Shown: positions 29,613 through 40,998 of the stretch, piece after piece
Layout: the number at the start of each line of letters is the position of its first letter
Numbering within the stretch: position 1 is the first letter of the stretch
Assembly: GCA_022225965.2 (NCBI GenBank)
Contig: JAKJXP020000079.1
Coordinates: 1-64,000 of the forward strand
DNA length: 64,000 bases
Reading direction: 5' to 3'
From: Diatrype stigma
Lineage: Eukaryota; Ascomycota; Sordariomycetes; Xylariales; Diatrypaceae
Translations under genes and position numbers: made by a program
Notes under the pieces: generated by a model
What the model saw: only the letters and a program-made list of their open reading frames with translations
What the model was told of the DNA's origin: nothing
The model's database searches: none

Positions 29613-29885
29613 TTAGAAGGTGGTGTCGTCACAGTGCCACTTCGTGGAGCCATTGTCGCAAACCGCGCCGTGAGAGTGGCAGGTCGCGCTGTTCGGGTAT
29701 ACCTCAAGGTTGCAGCAGAACAGGCAGTCGCCGACGGGCGAGCCGCAGTTGGACGGCGGCACGCAGAACCGGTTCTCGATCTTCTGAGAGAGCTGCGACT
29801 CGGCCGGGCCAGAGCCAGATGGGACGGCGGCAGCTTGGAGGATGCAGGGCAGAGATGCCATGATGACCTTGTAGACGGGAATCAT
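29613..29885 (-). CDS. Small secreted protein with eight cysteines
   Basis: Starts MIPVYKVIMASLPCILQAAA, a signal peptide with likely cleavage after AAA, and encodes 90 residues. Mature part has eight Cys, including CVPPSNCGSPVGDCLFCC with a Cys pair, then three spaced single Cys toward the C-terminus. The spacing is not that of a hydrophobin. Start chosen for the Kozak-like AACAATGA and because the upstream in-frame residues are charged and out of place before a signal peptide. A TATAAATA box lies at 30059..30052. Function unknown; an effector or cell-surface role is possible. Confidence 0.65.
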   Translation of the reverse strand: MIPVYKVIMASLPCILQAAAVPSGSGPAESQLSQKIENRFCVPPSNCGSPVGDCLFCCNLEVYPNSATCHSHGAVCDNGSTKWHCDDTTF

Positions 29886-30051
29886 TGTTACTGGCTGGTT
29901 GATCGGTTGGCTATGTTTGTTGTGGCGTCTTGGTGACAAGGGAAGAGACTTGAGTTGTGTTCTAAGTGAAGGTGTAAACTTGGGTGAGCTGGGTTCGGCG
30001 TGTTGCCCGATTGGAACAGAAAGAGAATAAATGGCAACAGATTCTGCTTTC

Positions 30052-30059
30052 TATTTATA
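30052..30059 (-). promoter_or_regulatory. TATA box of the 8-Cys protein gene
   Basis: TATAAATA on the minus strand about 167 nt upstream of the chosen ATG. Confidence 0.5.
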
Positions 30060-31298
30060 CCCGGGAATCTGGATCTGGAAACGGGTTCCTTCCTTAATAA
30101 ATAGATAGAGAACCCCTTTGGCCAGGTATTGTATATTTTGTTCTTGTGGAAGTAGCAAACCTCGTCGTTCCTTCTCACCAGGCCCGTTGATAAGCTTCAT
30201 CTGATATTGGAGATTGGTGGGTGGTAGATATCAGTCTACCGCATACTACCCTGAGGGTTTATATCCTAGGAAGCTGCCAGAATATGTTTGATATTCAAGG
30301 AGTGCCTGCTTTTTCCAGCGAGGACTAGGTACTTATTGATTGTATTGCTCTTCCCGTCGTCAAAAATTTACTTGGCCATGACATGCCATCGCAGCATCTT
30401 GGATCATGGAATCAACCCGCCAGACCAGAGCCTCGTTCTTCTATATGGGAAACAGCCCGGTTATCACAGAATGAACTCGAGTGCACGAAACCCCGTTCAA
30501 AAAGCATCTGGTGTTTTGAGACTGCCTAGGTGCCTACGCATGGCTGTGATAATTCTGTATCTCACAGACTTCTGCCCCTAAGCTTCCTCATCACTTGTGA
30601 TCCGGTAGTTGTGGCCGAAAATCTTCCTAAATCAAGAGTCTTGGTTAACCATCACCAGATTGGGATGACCAATGCGGTGCAACGGCAACAGCTCTTATCG
30701 CTATATGATATGATATCCATTCAATGATATCCATTCAATGTTGCTTTAGAACCCGGATGGTGCCTAATGGCAGACACCTCGGGACCTTCCCGCTGGTCAC
30801 TGCCTTCCAGTTATTACTACAAATCCCAGAGCTGCTACTGCCCACCTACTTGTCTACTATTATTCATGTGTGCACATGTATTAAGCAGGTTAAGCCATCT
30901 GATTATCTCTAGATACAAAGTACATTGACCCTCAAGGTGTCTGGATCGCAAATTCGACCGGTCGGAATCCTCTTGCGTGGTACTTTGTTTGATTGTTACA
31001 CTGCCATATGTGCTCAAGGTGTTTAGTAGAAGTCAGTACATTCTTGACCTCGAGCACCAAGCACCCGTAGCACTTTGCTGATTAAGTACCTAGTGATTGT
31101 TTGCATCCAAAGGTCAGATCAATTGTGAGCCTTCCTTCATACTTTGAGATTTGCCTTGTCGGGCTATTAGATCTGCACATTACCAGCACTGCTACGAACT
31201 ACCTTCTACACATACCCGACTCTATCTTCCCCCAACCCATCTTTCCCTGCATCTCTTGCCGTCCACCTGGAGCTCATCATCCACTGCAGAGTTCAACG
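30060..31298. other. Intergenic, no gene recognised
   Basis: Spacer between divergent secreted-protein genes. A direct repeat of TGATATCCATTCAATG occurs at about 30710-30740. Short frames lack supporting features. Confidence 0.45.
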
Positions 31299-32362
31299 AT
31301 GGCACCCTTCCTCTCTTGCCTCGTCGGCATCCTGCTGCTGTTCCAGCAAGCATGGTTCCCCGTGGGCTACGCCAACGCGTGCGAGACCATGACGGAGACT
31401 CGCGTTGCCCTCGCCGGCACGACTGTGTCGGACCATGAGGCCTTCAAGCAGTCTCTGGACGGCGTGTACTCGACCCCCAAGGTCACCGCCACCGTTGTCA
31501 TCTGGTCCTCCCTCGAAACCTACCCCGGCGGCAGCTTCACGGCCTACGGCATCTACGACTTGAACGTTTTGACTAGCGCCGGCTTCAGCAGCTTCACGAC
31601 CGACACTGCCGTCGTCACCCATTGCCCCGAGCCAGCGCCCGCCACTACTGCTACTGGATCCGGAACCGTGCCGCCCTCCCCAGTTGGCTCCAGCTGCACC
31701 CTTGATAGCGATGGTGATCATTGTAAGTGGACTTTCCTACTTCTTTCTTCCTAGCCCATCTCTTCGCTTCACCAGTAGATGACACACACCATACTTTTGC
31801 GCGCTCATCGCATACACAGAATACTATTGACACAGCGCTAACACATGATCATCGATCAGGGGACTGCGCCGCGCCAAGCACCGGTGAGACTGGTGGTCAC
31901 GCCGAGCCAACTTCGGCAACCTGCTCGCCCCACGTAGACCATTGGCACTGCCCTCCCGGAATCGTGGCTCCTTCGACCCCTCCCTCCCCGGCGGACCTTG
32001 CCGGCGAGACGTCCGCACACGCCTCGACGACGGATACAGCCGCCGCAGCAACATGCTCGCCGCATATCGACCACTGGCACTGCCCCCCCGGAGTCGTAGC
32101 GCCGCCCACGCCTCCCTCCCCGGATGATCTGGCTGGCGCGTCGTCCGCGCACGCCTCAGCAGCCAAGTGCTCCCCGCACGTCGACCACTGGCACTGCCCG
32201 CCCGGCGTCGTGGCGCCCACCACCCCGCCCGGCCCGTCCGACTTCGCGGCCGCTACTGCCACTACCACGGGCGCGACCTCGGCTCCGCCAACCGGTGGTG
32301 CTGCCCACGTCGTCGCCAACCACTTCTTCCAGTGCGCTCTGCTCGTCTGGTACCTTCTCTAG
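31299..32362 (+). CDS. Secreted protein with repeated DHWHC motifs, likely GPI-anchored
   Basis: Exons 31299..31722 and 31860..32362 (927 nt, 308 residues); intron GTAAGT...CAG. Signal peptide MAPFLSCLVGILLLFQQAWF. A ~110-residue N-terminal domain with two or more Cys is followed by four units. The first is degenerate (CTLDSDGDHWDCAAP, formed across the splice junction); three have CSPHVDHWHCPPG or close to it. Linkers are Pro/Thr/Ala-rich, as in O-glycosylated wall proteins. The C-terminus is hydrophobic (FFQCALLVWYLL), consistent with a GPI signal. The His-x-Asp-His-x-His-Cys clusters could bind a metal. The splice choice is supported by restoration of the HW of the first unit. I cannot name the family. 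Confidence 0.75.
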
Positions 32363-34702
32363 GCTCACCTAGCGGGGTTCAAGTAGCAAGGGGCTAGGAT
32401 ATCGCGGTAATAACTCCACGCTGGAGATCATGTGAACAAACTCTGATGGTTCCATCTACCTACTGGAACGCGCACTGGGCAGGTAGTTTAGGCTCTCGAT
32501 TGTCCATCTTAATAAGTCTCAGACGGATGGATCTTCCATAAGAATACCCAATGAATGAAAAGAAAAGTCCTTCTCTATACCAACTGAGTCTCCCCTTTAT
32601 GTGGAAGCTCCTGTGTTCTAGCCAGTGAAGTGAGTAAAGGCTACTGACCGCAATCCCTTATAGCATACGCGGTATCTCATCGTCGGGCCACGCTGCGGCT
32701 TTCTTGTTCTGCTGCCTATCGCAACATAGGTCCAATTCATTGACTAAGCCTGATAAAGCCTAACCAAGCCCGGACTGAGTATGACATGATGGCACAAAGC
32801 CACCAAGACGCATTCCGTCCGGGAGAAGAAGTTCTGCCTTACGACCTGCCTACTTTATATACATCCGGGCATCCAGACCAGGCAAAGCGCCCCGTGAGCA
32901 TGTGGCGTGGAGTATTGCAGCTGCTTGCTACCTGCTATTTGCTATTCGCGGAAGGTGGGGGAAGATACGTGCGTATCCGAGACATGCTCGGGTATCCGAC
33001 GTTGTACTTCGCGCAACGCAACCACAAGGCAAACGCTATAAGCGGCCGGCCTTAACCGGCTTGGCACCTGTGGCCTTCGTAGTTTGTTTAAGGTTGGCAT
33101 CCTTGGCATCTACAACGTCGTTCAAGCCTCCATCGATGTTTCTAGTCTAGACCTCCAAGCCCCCAAGCCTCCAAGCCTCCAAGCCTCTCGAGAAGATCAC
33201 CAAGGCGTACGTACGTGCGTGCGAACGAACGAACAGCATCAATGCCAACAAGCAGACGACACAGCCTCTGGCGAGTTTACCCAACTCCGCCTTGTAGCTA
33301 CCAGTTCATCAATGCTCCAGCATACCACATACCTAGCCATCAGCCGAGGCCCCTCCCGAGACAGCGTATTATGTCGTGAGATGATGGCCCCCTTCCCCAC
33401 CAAGTAGCTATTAGATCTTGCCAAGCCCAGACGCAAGAACGCCGCATACCTGTGCATATGCACTCCTCCCCAAACAGCCGTCTCGGCTGAAAGGCCCATT
33501 GTTGCTCATCCACGCAATCTGGACTAGCTGATATTATCCGCATCCTGCATGGCATGTCAAGCCACCTTTGCTGCTACTACCTGCTGTTGCTACATAATAC
33601 ATATGACCGTTGGACGGCACCGAAGATCCCTTCGTGTCACGATGCTGCGTCGATCCACACAGAATGCTGCTATGTAAGAATCCATGCACGCAGGCTGTAC
33701 AATACTGTCGCCAACCGACGGAAGCCAGACGCAAACACTTGGTGAGGAAGTTTTCCCACCCATAACGGGACTGTCATGTCTAGCTACAAGGAATTGACTG
33801 CGTATTGAATGAATGCAGACATGGCTGTCGCATCGTGGGATAGGCTGTCGGGTCCGATCTGCGGTGGAGGCGGTGGAAGATGCTGAGAATAAGCACATAC
33901 CCACCGGCAACTCACTGAGAGAGGACACTCTGTTCACCCTGGATCACCTTGGAATGTCTTCCAGCCTGCCTCGGATTGTCGTCACAAACCTATGTGGACG
34001 TGGCCTATACATGATCTAGCACGATGGTACGGTAAAGGTTCGATAGAGGTAACTGGGTGTTCATGTCCATCCACCAAACCGCCCGGGTAATAAGTAGGTA
34101 GGCTATCGACTACTACCTAGACTCACTCTATCTCAACCTGCTACTCGGCCCTTTTCGGCCCTTACTACCGTGCCGGTTGCCAAACAGTTCATTCCGTGTC
34201 TTCTCCAGGCCTGCCTCTAGGTTCTGCCATCCTACCTCGTTGTACGCAGACCACGCACGCCGATTGGTCAATCGTCATCGTTCCGTGATATCCTCACCTA
34301 TATTCTGGCCCGTCCACCAGGTACCTACCTACGTAAGCCCTTCGACCGGCTCAGCTTCGCTTCTGGCGCCGAGTGCAACGTGGATGTGGTGATCGACCTG
34401 GCGCCATAGATTGGCTGCATGTCGCATTATCCTCTACATCCTCGGTCTCTTTAGGTTCCTTCCGCTCCTTGCGTTCTTGTCGCCGTGTCTTCTTCCCCTG
34501 GACCTCCGAGCAAACTTCCTCCATCAGAGAAGAGGTCGACGAGTTTTAGGTATGGAAGCGGCCAGGTGACGGAATCTTGGAGACGAACCCTATCCCGATA
34601 TCTAGAATAGGCTCAGGCAAAAAAGAGTCCTATCCAGTGCACCTAATAGTCACGGTTCTGAAACATCCTTCTTTGGAGCATACATCATTAATTCACGTCA
34701 AC
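32363..34702. other. Intergenic, no gene recognised
   Basis: About 2.3 kb with short direct repeats (CCAAGCCTCC units near 33155-33185; GAACGAACGAAC near 33220) and no coding stretch I can support. Confidence 0.45.
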
Positions 34703-35986
34703 ATGGCTCCTCCAAGATCCCCACGTCCCATATCGTTATCGTTATCCCTGGCCGTCTGCGTCCTGGCGGCTGCATCTGCTGCCTGGGCGTTCGAGGAAGT
34801 CGACAACGATCGGTGCGACTGCTTCCTCACCAACGGGAGCACGGCGAGCTACTTCTCGGGCCACAAGTTCTTCGACTTCCGGTCGCTTTCCGAGTACGCC
34901 GGCGTCCCCGCCTACATCGACGACGCCTACAAGAGCAGCTACGTCGAGCCGGCCAGCGAGTACTTCAAGTCGGAGGAGTGGACGGACACCTGGGGCGTCC
35001 AGGGGTGGAACAACAGCGCCTCTCTGGCGGCCGGCGTCGCCTCGGTGCTGATGGTGCACTCGCCCAACAACGTCTACATCGAGGCGAACCGGAACCAAGA
35101 CCAGGATTCTGCCTCCCCCTCCCCCTCCCCCTCCCCCTCCCCCGAGACCTTCCTGACCCTGCGGACGATCCGGCTCCAGGACTTCCAGTCGTCGGCGGAG
35201 TTCGAGTCGGTCGACCACGGCTACCAGTTCGTGTCGATGCGCATGTATGCGCGGACGCTCGGCGCGCCCGGCGCCATCACGGCCATGTTCACGTACCGGG
35301 GCGAGGTGGGGGGCGAGCTGGCGGCGGTCCAGGAGGCGGACCTGGAGGTGCGGACGCTCGACCCGCCCGGGGTCGTCCAGTGCACGAACCAGCCGGCGTA
35401 CACGGACGAGGGCGTCAAGATCGACAAGGCCACCCGCAACGTCACGATCCCCGGGGGCAGCAGCAGCAGCAGCAGCAGCAGCGAGGGGGCGAAGCGCACA
35501 CGGCAGGACTGGGCCGTCTACCGCATGGACTGGACGCCGCGCGACACAACCTGGTTCATCGACGGGGCCGAGGTGGCGTCGATCGAGTTCCAGGCGCCGC
35601 GCGACCCCAGCATCCTCATGTTCAACTCGTGGAGCGACGGCGGGAACTGGACGGGCAACATGACGGTCGGCGCCGAGGCGTACCTGAACTTGCAGTGGAT
35701 CGAGCTCGTCTACAACACCACCACCACCGCGGCGGCCACCGCGATATCGGAGAAGCGGGATGAGGACGAGGGCGGCGACAATAGCAGCAACAACAGCAAT
35801 GGCGACTCCTGCTACAACGTCTGCAGCGTCGACGAGACGGACACCGTGGGGACCCCCGTCCTGCTCCAGGGCGGCGCCTCGAGCCTGCTGCCCGTCGGCC
35901 CAGCGAGAGGCTTCGAGAACGTCGTGGCGGCGTGGATACCGTGGCTGGCGATGGCGGTGGCAGCTTCTTCGACGACATGGGCTTGA
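34703..35986 (+). CDS. GH16-family glycosidase/transglycosylase-like secreted protein
   Basis: 427 residues in one exon, starting MAPPRSPRP with a signal peptide (SLSLAVCVLAAASAAWA). The jellyroll signature has the catalytic triad pattern EADLE (E-x-D-x-E), followed by WAVYRMDWTPRDTTWFIDG and NSWSDGGNWTGN, which are typical of GH16 enzymes acting on wall beta-glucans. Low-complexity inserts, [10 protein letters not shown] and a Ser run coded by AGC repeats, lie in surface loops. The tail is N-rich, then has a Cys pair and a hydrophobic end, suggesting a GPI anchor. Predicted role: remodelling of wall or extracellular glucan. Substrate not determinable here. The ATG at 34703 was preferred to one 126 nt upstream because it begins the signal peptide. 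Confidence 0.82.
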   Translation: MAPPRSPRPISLSLSLAVCVLAAASAAWAFEEVDNDRCDCFLTNGSTASYFSGHKFFDFRSLSEYAGVPAYIDDAYKSSYVEPASEYFKSEEWTDTWGVQGWNNSASLAAGVASVLMVHSPNNVYIEANRNQDQDSASPSPSPSPSPETFLTLRTIRLQDFQSSAEFESVDHGYQFVSMRMYARTLGAPGAITAMFTYRGEVGGELAAVQEADLEVRTLDPPGVVQCTNQPAYTDEGVKIDKATRNVTIPGGSSSSSSSSEGAKRTRQDWAVYRMDWTPRDTTWFIDGAEVASIEFQAPRDPSILMFNSWSDGGNWTGNMTVGAEAYLNLQWIELVYNTTTTAAATAISEKRDEDEGGDNSSNNSNGDSCYNVCSVDETDTVGTPVLLQGGASSLLPVGPARGFENVVAAWIPWLAMAVAASSTTWA

Positions 35987-36657
35987 TAGAGAGTCGTGAG
36001 ATATGAGCAAGACCGGGAAATAGGGATTATAAAAGAAGGGCTGGGGAGCAAGACGCGCTATGTATAGATAGAGCATTTCTTTAAGCGTGCGCCTTTTTTG
36101 CATCAAAATTCAAAATCATGCAAATATTATATATACATGTATATACCTAGGTGTATACCCTTACAGCTCAGATTCAGCATTGCTTTCAACGGCGCTCAAA
36201 AGGGGCGTCCGAGCCACAAAGGTGGGCTTGAGTTGAGCCCTATGTTAGCTACGTATGTCGTTGTAGGTATTGCCCAGTGAACCCTTCAGGGATTTTCCTA
36301 GTCCGTCGGCAGGAACCTCATGCACCCCGCAATAACGCCACGAGAGTCATAGACGATCGGCAGTTGGGCCTATCGTAACATACTATGTAAGTACTCTGCA
36401 TCATGCAGGTTGTGCCTTGCCCGGGCACGCATCATCCAGACAGAATAGGGGTATGGGAGGCTAGGCCTACCACGTCTTTCCTTTGCTCGTACCTATCTCC
36501 CCAACCAGACCTTGGGATATTGGGAAGTATTGTTGATATAAATCGCTGGTATGAGCTAGATCAGGCTATCAACTCCTTAGCCTTTGCCGCCACCTGGATA
36601 GGGACAGTTGTCTGTCTAATAGCCATGCGACATGACACCCTTCGATATAATAGCCGA
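35987..36657. other. Intergenic, convergent gene ends
   Basis: 3' region between the GH16 gene (plus) and the [26 protein letters not shown] gene (minus). No gene seen. Confidence 0.45.
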
Positions 36658-37752
36658 TCATATGCCATACCTAGCGAACACGAAGCGTGTAAGGAGAGCC
36701 GGACTCAAGGCGATGCCCTGGAGCTTGTCTTCTAGCTCGCTAAGCTCAGTATTCGCTATGATGTTGCGCAGGTTGGTGGAGCTGATGTCCGGGCTTAAGT
36801 GGTCGTCGCTGGCGATGAAGCGGAGGGTATATCCTCTCGAGTTGCTCGTGCAATCGCAGGTCCAGAGCCTCTTCTTGTTGCGCACCGACAGGCTCCGAAG
36901 ATACTCCTCGTCGATGCGCCTAGCCAGGGCCGCCTCCCGGTCTTCCTCGTTATCCTCTACAAGGCTCGACTTTGCCGCCGTCGCCGCCGCCGCCGCGCCT
37001 GTGCCACCCGCATCCCCTGCAACGGCCATAACCACGCCGCTGCCGTCGAGCCCCGGCGAATGCAGCACGTGCTGCCGGGCTCGCTCTCGAAGAATCTCAT
37101 CTGCCACCTTCACCTCCCTCCAAGGGCGGTGGTTTTTCAGTGTCGCCGGGGAATCATTGCCACCATCATCGCCATGCCCTTTCCCTCCACCGTCGAAGAA
37201 GTCGACCCGTCTGCAGATGTCCGAAGTGATCAGCGTCCGGCAATTCCACTGGCCGTGCGCCTGGCTCCTCAAGCCGACCTTATCCCCGCCCGCGACGCGC
37301 ACGAACTCGAGCTCGAAGCCGTCCCTCGCGAGGTCGCGCTTGAGCCGGTCCGAGACCTCCCACCACTGGTCCTCGGGGTACGCCAGGCACCAGTTGTTGT
37401 TGGTGGCGCCGAGCTCGCCCTCCCAGAGCTGGATGCGCTGCGCGTCGGAGAGGTGCACGTCCCTGCCCTCGGCGCGGGGGCGGTGGAACTTCCACCGGAG
37501 GTACTCCTCGCTGGCGACGAGGACGACGGCCGCGATCGCGTGCAGGTCCTCGCCGCTGTGGTGGAAGGCGTCCTCCAGCAGGGCCAGGTGGCCGCGGTGC
37601 GGCGGGTTGAAGCACCCGTTGAAGAGGAGGATCCGGTTCGCGTGGTCGCGGCTCAGGGTCGGGGGCGTGCGGCCCGGGGCGTCGTGGAAGACCCTGGTGC
37701 GCTTGTCTCCTGGGGGAAGGGCGCTCCGGATGTATGCCTCCAGGCTAACCAT
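36658..37752 (-). CDS. Nucleotidyltransferase-fold (cytidylyl/NMN [23 protein letters not shown]) protein
   Basis: 364 residues from MVSLEAYIRS; the ATG has a good context (CAGCCATGG). FNGCFNPPHRGHLALLEDAF carries the HxGH nucleotide-binding motif and DISSTNLRNIIAN the ISSTxxR motif, as expected for the HIGH-family nucleotidyltransferase superfamily. Between them is a long insert of about 100 residues with an Ala-rich, low-complexity stretch (GGTGAAAAATAAKSSL) that is variable in such proteins. No signal peptide. It may act on NMN or a related phosphate ester, like fungal Pof1-type proteins, but the substrate is not evident from sequence. No introns. Confidence 0.75.
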   Translation of the reverse strand: MVSLEAYIRSALPPGDKRTRVFHDAPGRTPPTLSRDHANRILLFNGCFNPPHRGHLALLEDAFHHSGEDLHAIAAVVLVASEEYLRWKFHRPRAEGRDVHLSDAQRIQLWEGELGATNNNWCLAYPEDQWWEVSDRLKRDLARDGFELEFVRVAGGDKVGLRSQAHGQWNCRTLITSDICRRVDFFDGGGKGHGDDGGNDSPATLKNHRPWREVKVADEILRERARQHVLHSPGLDGSGVVMAVAGDAGGTGAAAAATAAKSSLVEDNEEDREAALARRIDEEYLRSLSVRNKKRLWTCDCTSNSRGYTLRFIASDDHLSPDISSTNLRNIIANTELSELEDKLQGIALSPALLTRFVFARYGI

Positions 37753-40524
37753 GGCTGGAGAACTAGTAAGTACTGGGTATTTATATCTATATATGGGGAG
37801 ACTGTTGCTGCTCAATGATGTCGATCTAGCTTGGCGACGTCTCCGTTCACAATCCTAGGACTATGCTCATGGAAAGTTACTCGACAGGCAGTTGCTGCGC
37901 GCGTCTTCCGAGTCAGCTGTAGATATTTCCTAGGTCGGTAAACCAGAGATATGGCCACGTGAAAGTCGAATCATCAGGGGAGGGGTCCTGATCTTTTATA
38001 TGAGTTCCTTGCATGGCTTGTGGGCCGTGCTGGGCTCCTCCCAATGCTGCCTGGAGGGAGCCAAAACCCGGCATTTCGTAACGTAAGCGCGATAGCTGCA
38101 TCAAGTCTGCTTGTTAAATAAGCACTTGAGTATTAGTCCCAGCGCTGCTTACCTCTTTACCTGATACAACCATCATCATAGGTTCGCTCTGGGCATTTCT
38201 TTCCAGCCTAGGCATTTGAGGCGGTTCTGTTTGGGACGTGAAGCAGCGACCATGTTGTCCTAATACTTCCTTGCCTGTTTATTGACTCTTTCTGCATCTA
38301 TAATAGTCACCTCTTGGCACCTAAATGGACCGACCAATCAGCATTCAGGATCCAACCCCTGACGGTCCAGCTTCGGACGGAAGCCGAAGCCAGTGCACTT
38401 CATTTTAAGCGGTGATATCTTGTATGTCAGATGCCTTACGGGTTGGAAAAAAGTTCTTCACTTCATTTATACTTTGTTCCTTTTCAGATGGCTTATGTTA
38501 GTGAAAGACGCGGTGGCGATCGCATACCGCGTCGGTGTGCCGATCTGTGGTCCCAAGGCCCACGGTAGTGGTGATGGCAGAGTTTATGGGTTCCCCCACG
38601 CCGCACGCGGAGCCGGCATCAGCTGGTCCCGTACAGTGTCTCCCCGTTGACTCTTATATACCTACTGGGAGTAAGGGGTATTCATAAGTCCGAATACCGC
38701 GTTTGCCATGGGGTCATTATCTATGTCGCAATCTCGTCTATAACTACAGCGCTTACTCTGAGCGATTGTTAAATATCACTTCTAATCAGACAGCTATCAC
38801 CTTCCACGCTTCCCGTTGCGTGCATCTGGAGCAGCCCGGGTGACATCCGCTACATCTCAATAAATAAGAGCTGATGCCTTGAGTCAAGTAGGAACTAACG
38901 TAGGCAACCACAGAGACTCAGTCTCTGAGAGTGATTCGCAGTGTTGTATGAATAGAGATTTTTCCGCGGAAAAGTCTACTCAGTATCCGTGTACAGAATG
39001 GCGTAAGGGAAATGGAAACTTGACAAGAACGGAAGTTCGCACTTGGTGAGGGTTGGCTTGATATACAGCTCCTTTCCACGTCCAATGCGGCATTCTCGAG
39101 GCAACTATAAACGTAAAGTATGACGCCTGCCAGTCATACCTTTACTTCATAGAAGACAAGAACTATTAGTCTTGGCTGTAGTACATGTGTGACTTCCTCC
39201 AACGGATGTGTTTTACCATGATAAACGGCTACCATATCCGAAGGGGGTCGGGAGTTGTCACCGACAGTCGGGTAATTAGACAAATAAAATACCTTAGATC
39301 GCTCTCGAAAGGTCTGATGTGCGGGTAAGCTGACTGCTGAAGAGAAGATAGTTACCTGGCTTGGAGAAGGCAGCATGATGTCTCACATCTTTGTATAAAT
39401 TCGTCTTTTTCCGAGTTGGTACGTTTTGCGGCTATCATGAGTGTATGTTACATCAATCCGCATTCATATCTAACGCATTTGAATATTGATTACTTGTAAC
39501 TTTAAATAATGGCAAGTACAGCCCCAATGCCGAGACTCTTCATTGTCCTGAGTTAGTTAACTCAGGTAGTCATATCTCATATCCTCGAACTGCAGAACTT
39601 TCCTAGAAAGGGGGTGATCAACCTGGCGTTGAAAGTCCCGCCAAAGAGACATGAATATACTCCTTGTGGAAATCGTGATGTATAGGGCTGAGACTGTAAT
39701 GCATATCATTTCCTAAAGTGCCGGCTCCGTCCTCCTGGGCCTTACTGCAGATCTCTGCGAACCCCCGACGTATAGTAAGCCCGTCAGCCAATACCCTTGC
39801 CGTGGAGCGCTATAGAGCGTATGAGCCTCCATTATCCACTTTGTGTAGAGTAACTCACTAACCATACTGCAAAGAGAAGTTCCCCGACGCATAGAACTGG
39901 TAACAATTACATAATCTCACCAAGGCAAAGGTACACAGCAGTCGAAACACTCGACTCAGCTCATAGCCTTGTACGTTCAGCGGGTCTATCTCGCGTGAAT
40001 CATTGATGATATATATGATTTGGACCACATAAAACCCGACAACGCAGGGCTGAGTCTATGTAATGTGGACTGTCTGCTTAGCAGACAGGGAGGCCGACTA
40101 CCGAACCGAGGAGACCGAGACGCTGTAGTCAGCTACAACAGAGGACTGTCAATTCGATACGAAGAGATCTACACAGGACTCACTGGTACGAGCCTGGCCT
40201 TCAGCATGGGAGAGGGGGGCGTGGAAGCCTCTCAGGATGGAGACATGCAGTATCGGGTCACGAATCAGCTGTTCTTCTTTGCACAGTAACCAAAGCCCGA
40301 ACTGACATCGAAGGCTTCTGAAAAATATAAATACAGCTGTGCCTTTCCTCTGAGAGAGCACTTCTAGACATCAAGCAGACTCACCACCACTACACTACTA
40401 TCAAGCTCAACACAGTCTTCTCACGAACTATCCAGCCATCTTCAGATTTATCACCCTTTTCTAGCGTCTGGTTCACTCAAGAAAACGTATACTACCTAGA
40501 AATCCTTCCAAAATCCACGCAAAA
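37753..40524. other. Intergenic, no gene recognised
   Basis: About 2.8 kb. Frames at 38393-38650 and 40020-40289 (plus) lack domains, signals or splice partners. A TATAAATA box at 40326-40333 belongs to the following gene. Confidence 0.45.
40326..40333 (+). promoter_or_regulatory. TATA box of the 12-Cys protein gene
   Basis: TATAAATA about 192 nt upstream of the ATG at 40525, followed by a CA-rich leader. Confidence 0.5.
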
Positions 40525-40998
40525 ATGCAGTTCAGCGCCGGCATCCTCATCCTCGCCACCCAGGCCCTCGGCGTTCTCGCCGCGGGTGCTAGCACGGCCA
40601 ACCCCAACAACATTCTCGGCAAGCGAGACTGCTGGCACGGCGCCAACGTCGGCTGCACCGACGGCTCCTGCTGGAAGAAGTGCGGCACGGACGAGTCCGG
40701 TATGTATAGAGAGAGAGGGGAAGGGAGAGGGAGAGATACATGCATCTACCTACACGCTGCAACCTGCTCCTTTTCCTCAATATTTGTTTTCGTCTTCTTC
40801 GTTTTCTGATACGAACCACATGATCGAACCGAACATTGCTGACCTTCGAAACAAACAACAGGAACTTGGTGCTGGACTGCCAGAAACGACGGCTTCGGTG
40901 ACTGGTACACGTGCTCCGGCGATGGCGATTGCAACGAGGACATGCCCTGCAGCCAGGCCGTCGAGGGCTGCGACGAATGTGGCTGCAGCTGCAACTAG
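40525..40998 (+). CDS. Small secreted protein with twelve cysteines
   Basis: Exons 40525..40699 and 40862..40998 (312 nt, 103 residues); intron GTATGT...CAG. Signal peptide MQFSAGILILATQALGVLAA, a short spacer ending in a Kex2-type KR, then a Cys-dense mature domain starting DCWHGANVGCTDGSCWKKC. Exon 2 adds TWCWTARNDGFGDWYTCSG and ends CDECGCSCN. Twelve Cys would allow six disulfides, and aromatic residues are frequent. The splice junction restores the Cys pattern and frame. The architecture (signal, KR, ~70-residue Cys-rich core) resembles secreted effectors or antimicrobial-type proteins of ascomycetes. No family assigned. Confidence 0.8.

Noticed and set aside
34742..36106. A 454-codon open frame on the minus strand opposite the GH16 gene.
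   Set aside because: Arg/Ala/Gly-rich shadow of a GC-rich coding region; no domain, signal or splice structure. The same applies to long antisense or shifted frames at 36632-37858, 60514-61356 and 62398-63240.
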